Shown: positions 6,773-16,060, numbered from the stretch's first letter. The stretch: DNA of 64,000 bases from Clostridiales bacterium (GCA_012729115.1 JAAYDR010000023.1:117110-181109), one strand, 5' to 3'. Translations and numbers: made by a program. Notes: a model not told the origin generated them from the sequence alone.

Positions 6773-9118
6773 ATGATGAGGCAATTGATGAGGCAATTGA
6801 TGAGGCGTATCCTTTGTTTGGGGCTGTTCCTGGTGCTGCTCATGGTTGGCATGGCATCCCTGGCTGAGGAAGGGCAGAGTGCCGATTTTTTTCTGACCCA
6901 GCTCATCGCCCAGGAAGAGGGCTATGGAAATATCGATTATCCCATGGGCGCGGTATCTGTGGGTGATGTTTTGTATATCCTCACGGATAAAGCTCTCCAC
7001 ACCTGGAGGAGGGGCATGGAGCAGCCGGAGAAGCTGCTGACCTTCCCCCAGATGGAGTTGGATGGCCAGGAGGAGGATGCCCGGTCCCTTCAGTTGGAAA
7101 CCACCCCCGACCCCATCGCTGAGATGGGGGAGATGCTGCGGCACTATTCCTCCAAGCTGTTTACCGATGGAAAGCGGTTGCTGGCCCTTCGCATGGAGCA
7201 GGGCGAGATCTGGCAGGTGACCGATGAAGCGGGTGCGCTGGCGCCCCGGATGGAAACCGCCCTGGATTTTTCCGCCTTCCGCAATCAGGAGGGGGATTTC
7301 GGCTATCCTGACATAAAAGACATCGAGCTATTGGAGGGCCATCTGTATCTGGTGGCCGTGAACTACGAGAAATCCGATACCCCCATTCTGTACCGCTGGG
7401 AGATCGCCACCGGCAAGGTAGGCCAGGAACTCGCTTGCCAGATCGTCTCCATGGCCCCCTACAGGGAGGGGAAATTTCTTTGCATTCTGGTGGATCAAAC
7501 CGCCTGGGAGGATAATGAGGCTCCCCAGGCCCGGTTGGCCGTTCTTGATCCCAAGACCGATGCCTTTGAGGAACGGTTTCCCCTGGGGAGTTACAATTGC
7601 ATAGGCCTTGTGTACAACCCGGAGAATGACACCGCTTATTTCATGGAAGACTCTCTGGCTTACAGCCTGCCCGGCGTTGTCCAGCCGGCCAAAAAGTCCG
7701 CATACTTCATCAACCGGACGTGGGAGAACCTGGGCTGCGGGCTGCTTCAGGGCGGATGGTATTATCAGTGCAGCTCCGATGGGGTGTCCGTTCGGCAGTT
7801 GGACATGCCCGGTGTGGAAAATGGAGCTCTTACGATCTACGGCGTATATGGAAATCCGGCCCACCTGGCCTTTTCAACCCGGTATCCCCAGATTCCAACC
7901 GCTTTGATGAATGAGTATTACGATTCCCTGGAGGCCTTTGCCAATGCCATCGTATCCGGCCAGGACGCTGCGGATGTGCTCCAGCTCTACAGCTCGGGCG
8001 CGCCTATCCGGCAGCTCATCGATAAGGGCTATGCCATGGATTTGAGCGGAAATGCCGACATCATGGCCGCTGTGGAGGGCATGTATCCGGCTTTGGTGGA
8101 CAGTTACCGCAGGGATGGGAAAGTTTTTGGCCTGCCGCTGAATATCTACGCTTCCTCCATCGGATACAACAAGTCCGCCCTGCAGGAGCTCGGCCTGACC
8201 CGGGAGGATCTGCCCACGACCTGGATAGAACTGATGGACTTTATCGCCAACTGGCAGGAGGACTATGGTGAGGACAACCCGGGAGTTCATCTGATGGACA
8301 ACATGGGGGTAAAGGATTCCCTGCTGGACAGCCTGATGGAAAGTTATGCTGCGTACAGCCTGAAGACCTGGGGCAGGATTGACTTTGACACCCCGCTTTT
8401 TCACAAGTTGATGACCGCCTATGATGCCATTGACGGCGACCAGTTTCCCCAGCCCCAGGGAGAGGAGGAAGAGGAATTCTGGAACGCCAAGCATTTGCTG
8501 ACCTTGTATGCCGGTTATACGGATCTGCAATACAGCATGCGCCAGGATGAATGGTACATGACCCCCCTGCCCCTGCCCCTGGATGAGGGGCTGGAGTTGG
8601 TGATCGCCGCTTCCGGAGAGGTCATGATCATCAATCCCCGCACCACCCGGCCGGAGCAAGCGCTGCTGTACGTGGCCAACGCCGCGCGGAATTATGACAA
8701 AAGGTCCAGCCTGATTACCCTGTTTCCGGGGAACAACGACCCGGTACCCAACCAGAGCTTTGAGGAGGATCTGGCCAGTTGGGAAAAGACCCTTGCCCGG
8801 ATTCGCAAGCAACTGGAGACAGCCTCCCCGGAGGAAAGACCTGACCTGTTGGATAGTGAAAAGTACATGTCGGAGTTGATCTCCAAGGCAGAAAACTACC
8901 GCTGGGACGTATGGGCGGAGTCCATTGCCTGGTACCGGGAAGCCATTGCACCGTATCTGTACCTGGTGGGACAGACACCCCTGAATACCTGGAAGCAGGG
9001 GAAGGAAAACGAGCTCTATTCGCTGATGCAGCAATACAAGGAGGGTGCGATTCCCCTGGAACGTTTCATCAGGGAAATCGCGGGCCGGGTCCGGATGATG
9101 GAGTTGGAGAACCAATAA
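6773..9118 (+). CDS. Large secreted protein: propeller-like region plus extracellular solute-binding domain (paralogue 1)
   Basis: A 781-residue protein with a signal peptide ending near SLAEEG and no lipobox cysteine. Residues about 35-365 contain beta-rich repeats with phrases such as LYRWEIATGK and LAVLDPKTDAFEE, which suggest a beta-propeller; I infer this from pattern. Residues about 370-690 resemble family 1 ABC solute-binding proteins (AIVSGQDAADVLQL, DGKVFGLPLNIYASSIGYNK). A charged, coiled-coil-like tail ends in MMELENQ. AGGAGG lies 6 nt before the chosen ATG; the next ATG at 6776 is equally possible. It is unusually long for a binding protein (about 420-450 residues is usual). A close paralogue and two permeases follow. 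The ligand is unknown. Confidence 0.75.
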   Translation: MMRQLMRQLMRRILCLGLFLVLLMVGMASLAEEGQSADFFLTQLIAQEEGYGNIDYPMGAVSVGDVLYILTDKALHTWRRGMEQPEKLLTFPQMELDGQEEDARSLQLETTPDPIAEMGEMLRHYSSKLFTDGKRLLALRMEQGEIWQVTDEAGALAPRMETALDFSAFRNQEGDFGYPDIKDIELLEGHLYLVAVNYEKSDTPILYRWEIATGKVGQELACQIVSMAPYREGKFLCILVDQTAWEDNEAPQARLAVLDPKTDAFEERFPLGSYNCIGLVYNPENDTAYFMEDSLAYSLPGVVQPAKKSAYFINRTWENLGCGLLQGGWYYQCSSDGVSVRQLDMPGVENGALTIYGVYGNPAHLAFSTRYPQIPTALMNEYYDSLEAFANAIVSGQDAADVLQLYSSGAPIRQLIDKGYAMDLSGNADIMAAVEGMYPALVDSYRRDGKVFGLPLNIYASSIGYNKSALQELGLTREDLPTTWIELMDFIANWQEDYGEDNPGVHLMDNMGVKDSLLDSLMESYAAYSLKTWGRIDFDTPLFHKLMTAYDAIDGDQFPQPQGEEEEEFWNAKHLLTLYAGYTDLQYSMRQDEWYMTPLPLPLDEGLELVIAASGEVMIINPRTTRPEQALLYVANAARNYDKRSSLITLFPGNNDPVPNQSFEEDLASWEKTLARIRKQLETASPEERPDLLDSEKYMSELISKAENYRWDVWAESIAWYREAIAPYLYLVGQTPLNTWKQGKENELYSLMQQYKEGAIPLERFIREIAGRVRMMELENQ
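6776..6806 (+). repeat. 12-bp tandem repeat at the 5' end of the first propeller-SBP gene
   Basis: ATGAGGCAATTG occurs twice head to tail (6776-6787, 6788-6799) and a third partial copy starts at 6800. It encodes MRQLMRQLMRR just before the signal-peptide core, so every unit supplies an in-frame ATG. Confidence 0.85.
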
Positions 9119-9121
9119 CAG

Positions 9122-9143
9122 CCCTTCTCTTGCGGCAGAAGGG
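9122..9143 (+). other. Intercistronic hairpin between the two propeller-SBP genes
   Basis: CCCTTCT and AGAAGGG form a 7-bp stem with an 8-nt loop, not followed by a T-run. It could mark RNA processing or tune expression between the two large genes. This is a weak structural call. Confidence 0.35.
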
Positions 9144-9207
9144 GATCTGTGATATTCTTCACAAGGTATGATTTGGATGCGTTCTGACAGGGAGAGGAGA
9201 AGATCCC

Positions 9208-11523
9208 ATGAAGAAGACAGTCGCCCGTCTCCTGCCCATGATGCTTGGGTGGATCCTGGTTTTCGGCTTTGTATTTCCCGCTCGCGCCGGCATGGTGGTA
9301 TCCACCACCTTTGAAAGCCAGGAGGTGGATCCGGCCCAGACGGTTCAGTCCTTAGCCGCTGTTGGCGGGGCAGTGTATACCCTCAACGCTTTGGGAAAGA
9401 TTGGCCGCTATGTCCCTGCCACCCGTGAAAGCTCTCCGGTGGGGGCCTGTGTGATGACCCAGTATATGGCTGATGACCAGGCCGTTGCCAAAGCCTTGGA
9501 GGTTGCAGGGGAGGGAATGATCCCCCTGTCCTGGCTATTCTCCGATACGGATACACTCTATGGCCTGTGTATTGCCACAGGCCAGTGGTATGCCTTGCTT
9601 GGTGAGGATGGCTCCTATGCGCCGTTGATGCAGGAGCCCAAGCTGGATACCCGCAGCCTTGGCCGGAGCCAGGGAGCGGAATACTCCTCAGTCTCGGTGA
9701 ACGGGCTGTTTGCCAGGGACGGCTATTTGTATTATACCGCCTTGAGTTATGAAAGCGGCATCAGCTACCGGGCCGGAAGAATCAATCTGGACACCGGTGA
9801 GGACCAGCCCTTTTCCACTCCCTTTATCAACCAGATGATTCCCTGGAAGGATGGGGCACTCCTGTGCCTGGTCTTTGACCAGATGAATGCCTTGAATTCG
9901 TCCACCGGAGAGATGGAAAGTCCCCAGTACGGGGTCCTGGATCCCCAGAAGGATGCCTTTACAGCCCTGGGGCAGTTACCCAAGGGGGAATCCACCTTTG
10001 GCGGCTTTGTGAGCGGCCTGTGCGGAGACCCTGCTCAGGACATGCTCTATTACTCCACCGGCGGCCGGGTAATGGGCCTGAACCTGGCCACCGGCGAGAT
10101 CCATATCAGCGCCTATTCAGGTGAGGGGATGCTGGGAGGCTTTTCCACAGATGCGCAGGCCCAGTGGGTGGATGGCTATTATGTCAAGAAAACTCAGGAC
10201 GGACTGGTGCGTTACGAGCTGGATTCCGAAGCCATGGCCGCTGGGGCTCTGCGGATTTTTGGCGAAATGGGCGGAGAGGCTCACAAGAGCTTTCTTGCCA
10301 ACTACCCAGACATCCCCGTGGATGTGGCCACGGATTATACCATCAAGCTGGAGGACCTGACTAGCGCCATGGTCAGCGGAAGTGATGCCTATGACGTGAT
10401 GCTGCTGAACATGAGCTACATGCCAGTGCGCCAGCTGATTGAAAAGGGCTATGCCATGGACCTGTCCGGATACCCTGAGATCATGGAAGCAGCCTCCCGT
10501 CTGGACACAAAATTTGTTGCTCCGCTGCAAAAGGACGGCAAGGTCTATGGGGTGCCCGTTGACATGACCAGCGTCAGCCTTACCCTGAATCTGGAAAGAT
10601 GGACGGAATTGGGGCTCAGCAAGGAGGACGCGCCTTCCTCCTATGAGGAACTGTTCGACTTTTTTGCCAACTGGGAAGCGGACTATATGGACGATTTCCC
10701 GGATATGAAGCTGCTTGACATTGAGCCCTATAAGCTGGTTCTTTTCTCCGTCATGCTTAATGACTATCTGTCCTATCTCCAGGCGGGCAGTCTGCCCCTG
10801 AGCTTTGACACTCCTGCTTTTAGAAGGGCGATGACCGCTTTTGAAGCCATTGACTTTTCCGCCTTCGGCCAGGATACCGGCCCGGTGGCTCAGGCGGAGG
10901 TTTCCTACGGCGGAGAGGAATCCTTGTTCAGGTATGAAAGTGCTGTGGGGCAATTAAGCCGCCCCATGGACAATCCGGCGCTCCTGCTCTCCTTTGGGAC
11001 CGGAGAAAAGCCTGTGGTGGGTGTGAATACCAGCGTGCTGATCATCAATCCCAAAACCACCCGTCTGGAGCAGGCCAAGCTGTATGTAGCCAACTATCTG
11101 AAAAACCTGCCAAGGACCGGCGCCCGTATCGTCCTTTTCCCGGAGAACAATGAGCCCGTGGAAAGCAAGACCTATGCCTCTGATAAAAAATCCATTCAGG
11201 AGGAACTGGAGAAGCAAAGCAAGCTGCTGGAAAGCGCTGAGGAAAGCGCAAAGGCGGAGGTGCGTGAACGGATTACCCAGCTGGAGCTGACCCTGGAAAA
11301 CCTGGAAGCACACCGTTTTATTGTGACCGCCCAGGCCATTGAGGAATACCGCGAGCAGCAGGAGCCTTATCTTTGGGTCAACCGGCAGAGCGTGCTTTAT
11401 ACCTCGGACACCTCCGAGGTGAATAATCTGATGCTCCAGTACCTGGACAAGGCCATCACCCTGGACCAGATGATCCAGGGCATGGACCAGCGGGTGCGGA
11501 TGATGGAGCTGGAAGCGCAGTAA
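9208..11523 (+). CDS. Large secreted protein: propeller-like region plus extracellular solute-binding domain (paralogue 2)
   Basis: A 771-residue paralogue of the preceding gene product, with a signal peptide (basic MKKT start, hydrophobic core, cut near PARAG). It has the same order: beta-rich N-terminal half, SBP-like half and charged helical tail ending MMELEAQ. Shared blocks include RQLIEKGYAMDLSGYPEIM, DGKVYGVPVDM and VLIINPKTTRLEQAKLYVAN. No lipobox cysteine is seen, so anchoring to the membrane is unexplained; the long tail may contact a partner. GAGGAG precedes the ATG. The two genes look like a tandem duplication followed by divergence, probably giving two ligand specificities for one permease pair. 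Confidence 0.75.
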   Translation: MKKTVARLLPMMLGWILVFGFVFPARAGMVVSTTFESQEVDPAQTVQSLAAVGGAVYTLNALGKIGRYVPATRESSPVGACVMTQYMADDQAVAKALEVAGEGMIPLSWLFSDTDTLYGLCIATGQWYALLGEDGSYAPLMQEPKLDTRSLGRSQGAEYSSVSVNGLFARDGYLYYTALSYESGISYRAGRINLDTGEDQPFSTPFINQMIPWKDGALLCLVFDQMNALNSSTGEMESPQYGVLDPQKDAFTALGQLPKGESTFGGFVSGLCGDPAQDMLYYSTGGRVMGLNLATGEIHISAYSGEGMLGGFSTDAQAQWVDGYYVKKTQDGLVRYELDSEAMAAGALRIFGEMGGEAHKSFLANYPDIPVDVATDYTIKLEDLTSAMVSGSDAYDVMLLNMSYMPVRQLIEKGYAMDLSGYPEIMEAASRLDTKFVAPLQKDGKVYGVPVDMTSVSLTLNLERWTELGLSKEDAPSSYEELFDFFANWEADYMDDFPDMKLLDIEPYKLVLFSVMLNDYLSYLQAGSLPLSFDTPAFRRAMTAFEAIDFSAFGQDTGPVAQAEVSYGGEESLFRYESAVGQLSRPMDNPALLLSFGTGEKPVVGVNTSVLIINPKTTRLEQAKLYVANYLKNLPRTGARIVLFPENNEPVESKTYASDKKSIQEELEKQSKLLESAEESAKAEVRERITQLELTLENLEAHRFIVTAQAIEEYREQQEPYLWVNRQSVLYTSDTSEVNNLMLQYLDKAITLDQMIQGMDQRVRMMELEAQ

Positions 11524-11534
11524 AGGAGTTTGTT

Positions 11535-12389
11535 GTGTTCCACCGAAAGAAAACGGTCTGGTTCTATCTTGCGCCTGGGCTGATCGGGTTGCTGGCCTTT
11601 TACTTCATCCCCTTTGTGTGGGGCATGTGGTTCAGCGTGACGGACGGGAGCATTGACAACCGATACGTTGGATTTTCAAACTATCTGCGGATATGGCAGA
11701 ACCCAATGTTTCAGCTGGGGCTGCGCAATACCCTGGAGCTGTCTTTGCTGTGCGCCCCGATGATTTTTTTGCTGTCCTTTTTTCTGGCGACCATGCTCCG
11801 CAAGCGGGTGGCCGGAGACGGCTTTTTCCGCAACGCTCTTCTGATGCCCTACCTGATGCCTTCAGCAGCGATGCTGATTATTTGGCAGATCCTCTTTGAT
11901 TACGGCGGCGTTCTCAACCGGCTGGTGACAGCCCTGGGGCTGGAAAGGGTGATGTGGCTGGAGGGAAGCGCCATGAGGGCACCGATTTTGGTGCTTTATA
12001 TCTGGAAAAACCTGGGTTTCAGCGTAGTCATTTTTACCGCGGCTCTACAGGCTGTGCCGGAAGCCCTCTATGAGTATGCCAGCCTGGAGGGGGCGGGCTA
12101 TGTGCGCCGGGAATGGTATATCACCCTTCCGCAGATTTTGCCCACTGCTTTTCTGGTGCTGGTTCTGGCCATGGTAAATGCCTTTAAAATCTTCAAGGAG
12201 GTGTACATCATCGGCGGGGCTTACCCGGACGAAACGGTGTACACTCTCCAGCACTATATGAACAATATGTTTTCCAAGTTGGAATACCAGGCCGTCACCA
12301 CCGCTGCCTACAGCTTTGCGGTGATCGTGGTTTTGCTGTTCTTGCTGATGTACCGCACCAGGCAGGTGCGGCAGGGCGAAGCTGCCTAG
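11535..12389 (+). CDS. Sugar-type ABC transporter permease (MalF-like)
   Basis: A 284-residue permease with six hydrophobic segments of the MalF/UgpA class. The cytoplasmic EAA loop is visible as EYASLEGAGYVRREWYITLP about 90 residues before the end; this loop docks on the ATPase. Translation starts at GTG with AAGGAG 6 nt upstream, 11 bp after the second binding-protein gene. With the next gene it forms a heterodimeric import channel. No ATPase gene is nearby, so it probably shares a distant MsmX/MalK-type ATPase, as many Bacillota sugar importers do. Confidence 0.9.
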   Translation: MFHRKKTVWFYLAPGLIGLLAFYFIPFVWGMWFSVTDGSIDNRYVGFSNYLRIWQNPMFQLGLRNTLELSLLCAPMIFLLSFFLATMLRKRVAGDGFFRNALLMPYLMPSAAMLIIWQILFDYGGVLNRLVTALGLERVMWLEGSAMRAPILVLYIWKNLGFSVVIFTAALQAVPEALYEYASLEGAGYVRREWYITLPQILPTAFLVLVLAMVNAFKIFKEVYIIGGAYPDETVYTLQHYMNNMFSKLEYQAVTTAAYSFAVIVVLLFLLMYRTRQVRQGEAA

Positions 12390-12401
12390 AGGGGAGGGAG
12401 C

Positions 12402-13343
12402 ATGGCGCAAGGTCAAATCTCCCAAGTGAAAAATCCTGCCGCAAAGACCGGACGGGTTTCCGGAAGGCGCAGTTTGATCCGGCGATGGATGCGGAAGATC
12501 CACAAAAGCCGGCCTTTGGCTTTTTTACTGCTGCTCCTTATCAGCGCGGTGATCCTTTTGCCCATCGTCTTTACCTTCCTGTATTCCTTCTTTCCCAAAA
12601 GCGAAATCAGCGCGTTCCTGAACCAAAGGGGCAGCTATGACTCGGCGAAGTGGATGGATGTGCTTTTTTCTCCGGCCATGGTAAGCCTGCGGCAGTATTA
12701 TACGATATTGATTGAGGAACCCCAGTATTTGCAGCTGTTCTGCAACAGCGTACTGTACGCCTTTGGGATATTGGCGGGTCAGGCGCTGGTGATTCCCCTG
12801 ACAGCCTATGGGTTAAGCCGCTTCACCTTCAAGGGCCGGGACGCGCTGTTCTTTGCGGTACTGATGCTGATGCTTCTGCCTTTTCAGGTGACCATGGCCC
12901 CCAGTGTGATGACACTGCGGGCGATTGGGCTGCTGAACACTCCCTGGGCTGTGATTCTGCCCATGGTGTTCTCCCCCTTTTATCTGTTTTTGCTGCGCCA
13001 GTTCATGATCGCCATCCCCGGCGAGATTGTGGAGGCCGGGCAGATGGACGGGGCGGGTACCTTTCGCACCTATATCCATGTGATGCTCCCCGTGTGCAAG
13101 CCCATCCTCTGCGCGGCCGCAGCCCTGTCCTTCGCGGACTGCTGGAACCTGGTGGAGCAGCCGCTGATCTATCTGACCAACCGGAGCATGCAACCGCTGT
13201 CGGTGATGTTCAACCAGATCAGCGATGAAAGTGCAGGGGTAGCCTTTGCAGGCTCGGCGCTATACCTGCTGCCCATGCTGCTGATCTATATTTATTTTCA
13301 GGATGACATTGTGCTGGGCGTACAGCTCAGCGAACTGAAATGA
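12402..13343 (+). CDS. Sugar-type ABC transporter permease (MalG-like)
   Basis: A 313-residue partner permease of the MalG/UgpE class. It has a basic N-terminal tail of about 45 residues, six TM segments, and the EAA loop EIVEAGQMDGAGTFRTYIHV about 95 residues before the end. GAGGGAG lies upstream of the ATG, 12 nt after the MalF-like gene. The very basic N-terminal extension is longer than in typical MalG proteins. It would pair with the MalF-like subunit and take substrate from one or both large secreted proteins. Confidence 0.9.
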   Translation: MAQGQISQVKNPAAKTGRVSGRRSLIRRWMRKIHKSRPLAFLLLLLISAVILLPIVFTFLYSFFPKSEISAFLNQRGSYDSAKWMDVLFSPAMVSLRQYYTILIEEPQYLQLFCNSVLYAFGILAGQALVIPLTAYGLSRFTFKGRDALFFAVLMLMLLPFQVTMAPSVMTLRAIGLLNTPWAVILPMVFSPFYLFLLRQFMIAIPGEIVEAGQMDGAGTFRTYIHVMLPVCKPILCAAAALSFADCWNLVEQPLIYLTNRSMQPLSVMFNQISDESAGVAFAGSALYLLPMLLIYIYFQDDIVLGVQLSELK

Positions 13344-13357
13344 GGGGGCCTTCACGA

Positions 13358-14722
13358 ATGAGCAAGAAGAACCGGGCGCTCAAGGCGCTTTTGATCCTGG
13401 CGGTGGTGGTGGCGCTGTGCATGTACTTTGCCCGAACAGTGCAGACGATTACCACCCCCAAGGTCAAACTGGTACAGGCCTCCCAGGGACGCCTGGAGCA
13501 AAAGCTTAAGGTGAAGGCCGCTCCCTATTTCCCCGTGAAAACCGAAGTGACGCTGAAAAAGGCAGTGGATTTTCCCATCCGGGTGGAAAAAGTGTACGTG
13601 AAGCAGGGCCTTTTCGTCAAGGAGGGAGATATCCTGTTTACCGCCAGCCTCACAGGGTATGAGGCCAAGGAAAAGGAGCTTCTGGACAAATACAACGAGA
13701 AGGCTCAGGCGCTCATCGATCTGGACATCAAGAACCGGAAAAACAGCAAGCAAAGCAAGCAAAACGACTTGTATGACATCATGATCGACGCTCAGGAGAA
13801 GCTTACGCAAGCGGAGAACAAAGCCCGGGTTGCCGCTTCGGAGGAGGGCATTGCCCTGACTTTTGACCAGAGCACCTGGCGGGGCCTGGCCCAGAGGAAC
13901 AAGGCCACCAGTACCGTGATGGATCTGATTACCGCCGCGGAAACCGCCAAGGCTGCCTTTGACGCCGCCCGGACGGATTTTTACAACAGCTATGAGAACA
14001 AAACCATCAAGGTCAAGGACGAGGTATTCAAATACATTGTGGATCGCACCGCTTTGCAAAAGGAAATGCGCAAGATCAGCGATGACATGGTGGAGTTGCT
14101 GGCAGCCAAGGAGAGCCTGTCTACTGTGAAAGCCACGGCTGCGGGATACATCGTTGCCATGGATGTGAAGCCGGAGGAGAGCTATGACGGCGTGAAAAGC
14201 GCCTACACCATCGCCAAGGAGGGGGATGTGCCCCTGCTGAGGGCCGACATCACGGATCTGAAAAAAGATGTGGCGGAGGGGGCCAAGGTGGAGGTGGCCG
14301 GGGAATACCAAAACCTGAAAACCAAGGTCGCGGCGGTGGTGGATGAAACCGATGGCCGCCAGTATGCGGAAATTGAGCTGACGGAGGAGATCCTGCGCAA
14401 CGCGGGGGGGATGGGAAAGCTGCTGCGGGACGGCGAGATCGAGGCATCCATCGTGTTTAAGGCCAAGAAGAACGCCACCATCATTCCCGCCTCAGCCCTG
14501 CGAAGCGAAGGTGGCGGAGAGGAATATATTTTCCTGGCGGAACACAACTACGGAGGCTTCCTGTCCTCCGGGGGGATCGTGGCCCGCAAGACCAGCGTCA
14601 CCGTCATTGACCGAAGTGAGAAGGCCGTCAGCATCCAGGAGGATCTTTCCTACCAGTCCATCATTGACAGAGCCGACCGTACCATTGAGGACGGCAAGCC
14701 CGTGATGGAGTATGTGGAGTAA
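13358..14722 (+). CDS. HlyD/MacA-like periplasmic-adaptor-type protein
   Basis: A 454-residue protein with one N-terminal TM segment (residues about 9-27) and an extracellular part. The part includes a biotinyl-lipoyl-like strand region (VEKVYVKQGLFVKEGDILF), a long helical hairpin rich in Lys, Ala and Gln, then VKATAAGYIVAMDV and a beta-barrel region. This is the build of HlyD/MacA adaptors, which in Gram-positives usually work with MacB/FtsX-type exporters. I choose ATG 13358; an earlier ATG at 13340 overlaps the permease stop but has no SD. Its place behind importer permeases is unusual. Confidence 0.75.
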   Translation: MSKKNRALKALLILAVVVALCMYFARTVQTITTPKVKLVQASQGRLEQKLKVKAAPYFPVKTEVTLKKAVDFPIRVEKVYVKQGLFVKEGDILFTASLTGYEAKEKELLDKYNEKAQALIDLDIKNRKNSKQSKQNDLYDIMIDAQEKLTQAENKARVAASEEGIALTFDQSTWRGLAQRNKATSTVMDLITAAETAKAAFDAARTDFYNSYENKTIKVKDEVFKYIVDRTALQKEMRKISDDMVELLAAKESLSTVKATAAGYIVAMDVKPEESYDGVKSAYTIAKEGDVPLLRADITDLKKDVAEGAKVEVAGEYQNLKTKVAAVVDETDGRQYAEIELTEEILRNAGGMGKLLRDGEIEASIVFKAKKNATIIPASALRSEGGGEEYIFLAEHNYGGFLSSGGIVARKTSVTVIDRSEKAVSIQEDLSYQSIIDRADRTIEDGKPVMEYVE

Positions 14723-14734
14723 GGCGGGCATTGC

Positions 14735-15979
14735 ATGCGGAAATTTTTAAAGGGAACCGGACTGTGGACCTGCGGAATCGGGCTGCTGCTGTCCCTGTTG
14801 GTCATGGGCTGGGGACTGTGGAGCCTGAGCAAGACGGAAGGGTACTATCAGGCATTGTGGATGCCTCCCGACCAGCAGATGGAGCAGCAGAGCACAGGGC
14901 ATGAGGACGAGGCCCAGGAGCAGAAGACTACCAACAAGGCCCTCAGCGGGGCCAGAGAGACAGTTGCAACCCTTGCCGAGCAGGTGGAGGGCGCTTGCAG
15001 CGCCACCACCCTCTTTGCCATCGCCGAATCCGCCGGCGTAAGCGTGAAGGACGGGGTTTCTGTTACCGCCCGGCTGGAAGGCCTGGGGGAGGACTGCTAT
15101 GCCCTTAAAACCATTGACCTGTACTGCGGCCGGCTGATCTACCCCGAGGAGTTTCAAAAGGGGGAGCGGGTGGCTCTGGTGGATGAGCAGTTGGCTGTGG
15201 CCCTGTTTCAATATGCGGAACCCCTTCAGCGGGATATTCAGATTGCAGGGGAGAGTTACCGGATCGCAGGCATTGTCCGGGATCACAAACAGGTGGGAGA
15301 CAGGCGGGAATACAGCCTGTATGTGCCCTTCCTGGCCGTGGAGAGAAGCAGCCTTGACCTGACTGCCTTGTGCGTGGCCGCCAAACCCATTCCAGGTGCC
15401 GGAGGCTGGGCGGCCTTTTCCTCTGCTGTGACAGCGCTGCTTCCGGGTGCTACTCTCATCAGTTTGCCCAAGGAAATGATGGGTGCAGCGCTGCCGGTGC
15501 GCATCCTGTTTGTGACAGCGGCGATGGGAGCGCTCTTAACGGCATTCAGGCTGCTGAACCGCGGTTTTCTTGCTCTGGTGAGGAGGTACAGGGAAAGGCT
15601 GATGGAGGATTACGGAGGCAGGGTTTTGCTCCATATGCTGCCCGGGAGCCTGGGGCTTGCTGCGGGCTATGCCGGCGGCATCGCGCTGCTGGCATGGCTG
15701 TTTTCCCTGCTGATCGCCCCGGTCTATACGTTTCCGGAATGGATTCCGGCTGTCCTTGTAGAACCCAAGGATATCTCGGCTGCCTTTTGGAACGTATGGC
15801 AGGGGATGGCGGGTCTTGTGGAGCTGCGCAGTCCGGAGCTTCTGCGGGTGCGTTTTCTGGAGCGGGTTATCGGCTGGAGTACCGGCGGGACGGCCCTGTT
15901 CCTGGGGGTGCTATGGGCTAGGGCCCTGGGTTGTGCAGGGATAGCAGGAAGAGGCATGGCACCTGACCTGCATGGATAA
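14735..15979 (+). CDS. FtsX/MacB-like ABC permease without ATPase partner
   Basis: A 414-residue membrane protein with one N-terminal TM segment, an extracellular domain of about 220 residues, then three C-terminal TM segments, the topology of FtsX/MacB type VII ABC permeases. The segment GERVALVDEQLAVALF followed by IQIAGESYRIAGIVRD matches the general pattern of the MacB periplasmic core. A canonical MacB system would have an ATPase gene here; none is present in this operon. It is the last gene, 12 nt after the HlyD-like gene, and probably works with it. Similarity is by topology and local motifs only. Confidence 0.6.
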   Translation: MRKFLKGTGLWTCGIGLLLSLLVMGWGLWSLSKTEGYYQALWMPPDQQMEQQSTGHEDEAQEQKTTNKALSGARETVATLAEQVEGACSATTLFAIAESAGVSVKDGVSVTARLEGLGEDCYALKTIDLYCGRLIYPEEFQKGERVALVDEQLAVALFQYAEPLQRDIQIAGESYRIAGIVRDHKQVGDRREYSLYVPFLAVERSSLDLTALCVAAKPIPGAGGWAAFSSAVTALLPGATLISLPKEMMGAALPVRILFVTAAMGALLTAFRLLNRGFLALVRRYRERLMEDYGGRVLLHMLPGSLGLAAGYAGGIALLAWLFSLLIAPVYTFPEWIPAVLVEPKDISAAFWNVWQGMAGLVELRSPELLRVRFLERVIGWSTGGTALFLGVLWARALGCAGIAGRGMAPDLHG

Positions 15980-15988
15980 GGCAGGTGC

Positions 15989-16017
15989 TTGACAGCGCTT
16001 CTTCTTTTTGTTATATT
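15989..16017 (+). promoter_or_regulatory. Promoter of the MFS/ArsR pair
   Basis: TTGACA (15989-15994), 17 bp, then TATATT (16012-16017). It is followed directly by the palindromic operator at 16021-16040. Confidence 0.8.
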
Positions 16018-16020
16018 CAT

Positions 16021-16040
16021 ATTAGATGTTAATCTAACAT
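16021..16040 (+). promoter_or_regulatory. Palindromic operator, probably for the ArsR-family regulator
   Basis: ATGTTA-ATC-TAACAT (16026-16040) is a perfect inverted repeat, and TTAGAT-GTTA-ATCTAA (16022-16037) is a second one interleaved with it. It lies just after the -10 box, where a repressor would block initiation. The downstream ArsR-type protein is the likely binder (inference). Confidence 0.6.
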
Positions 16041-16060
16041 GAAGTTTGGAGGATATCGAA

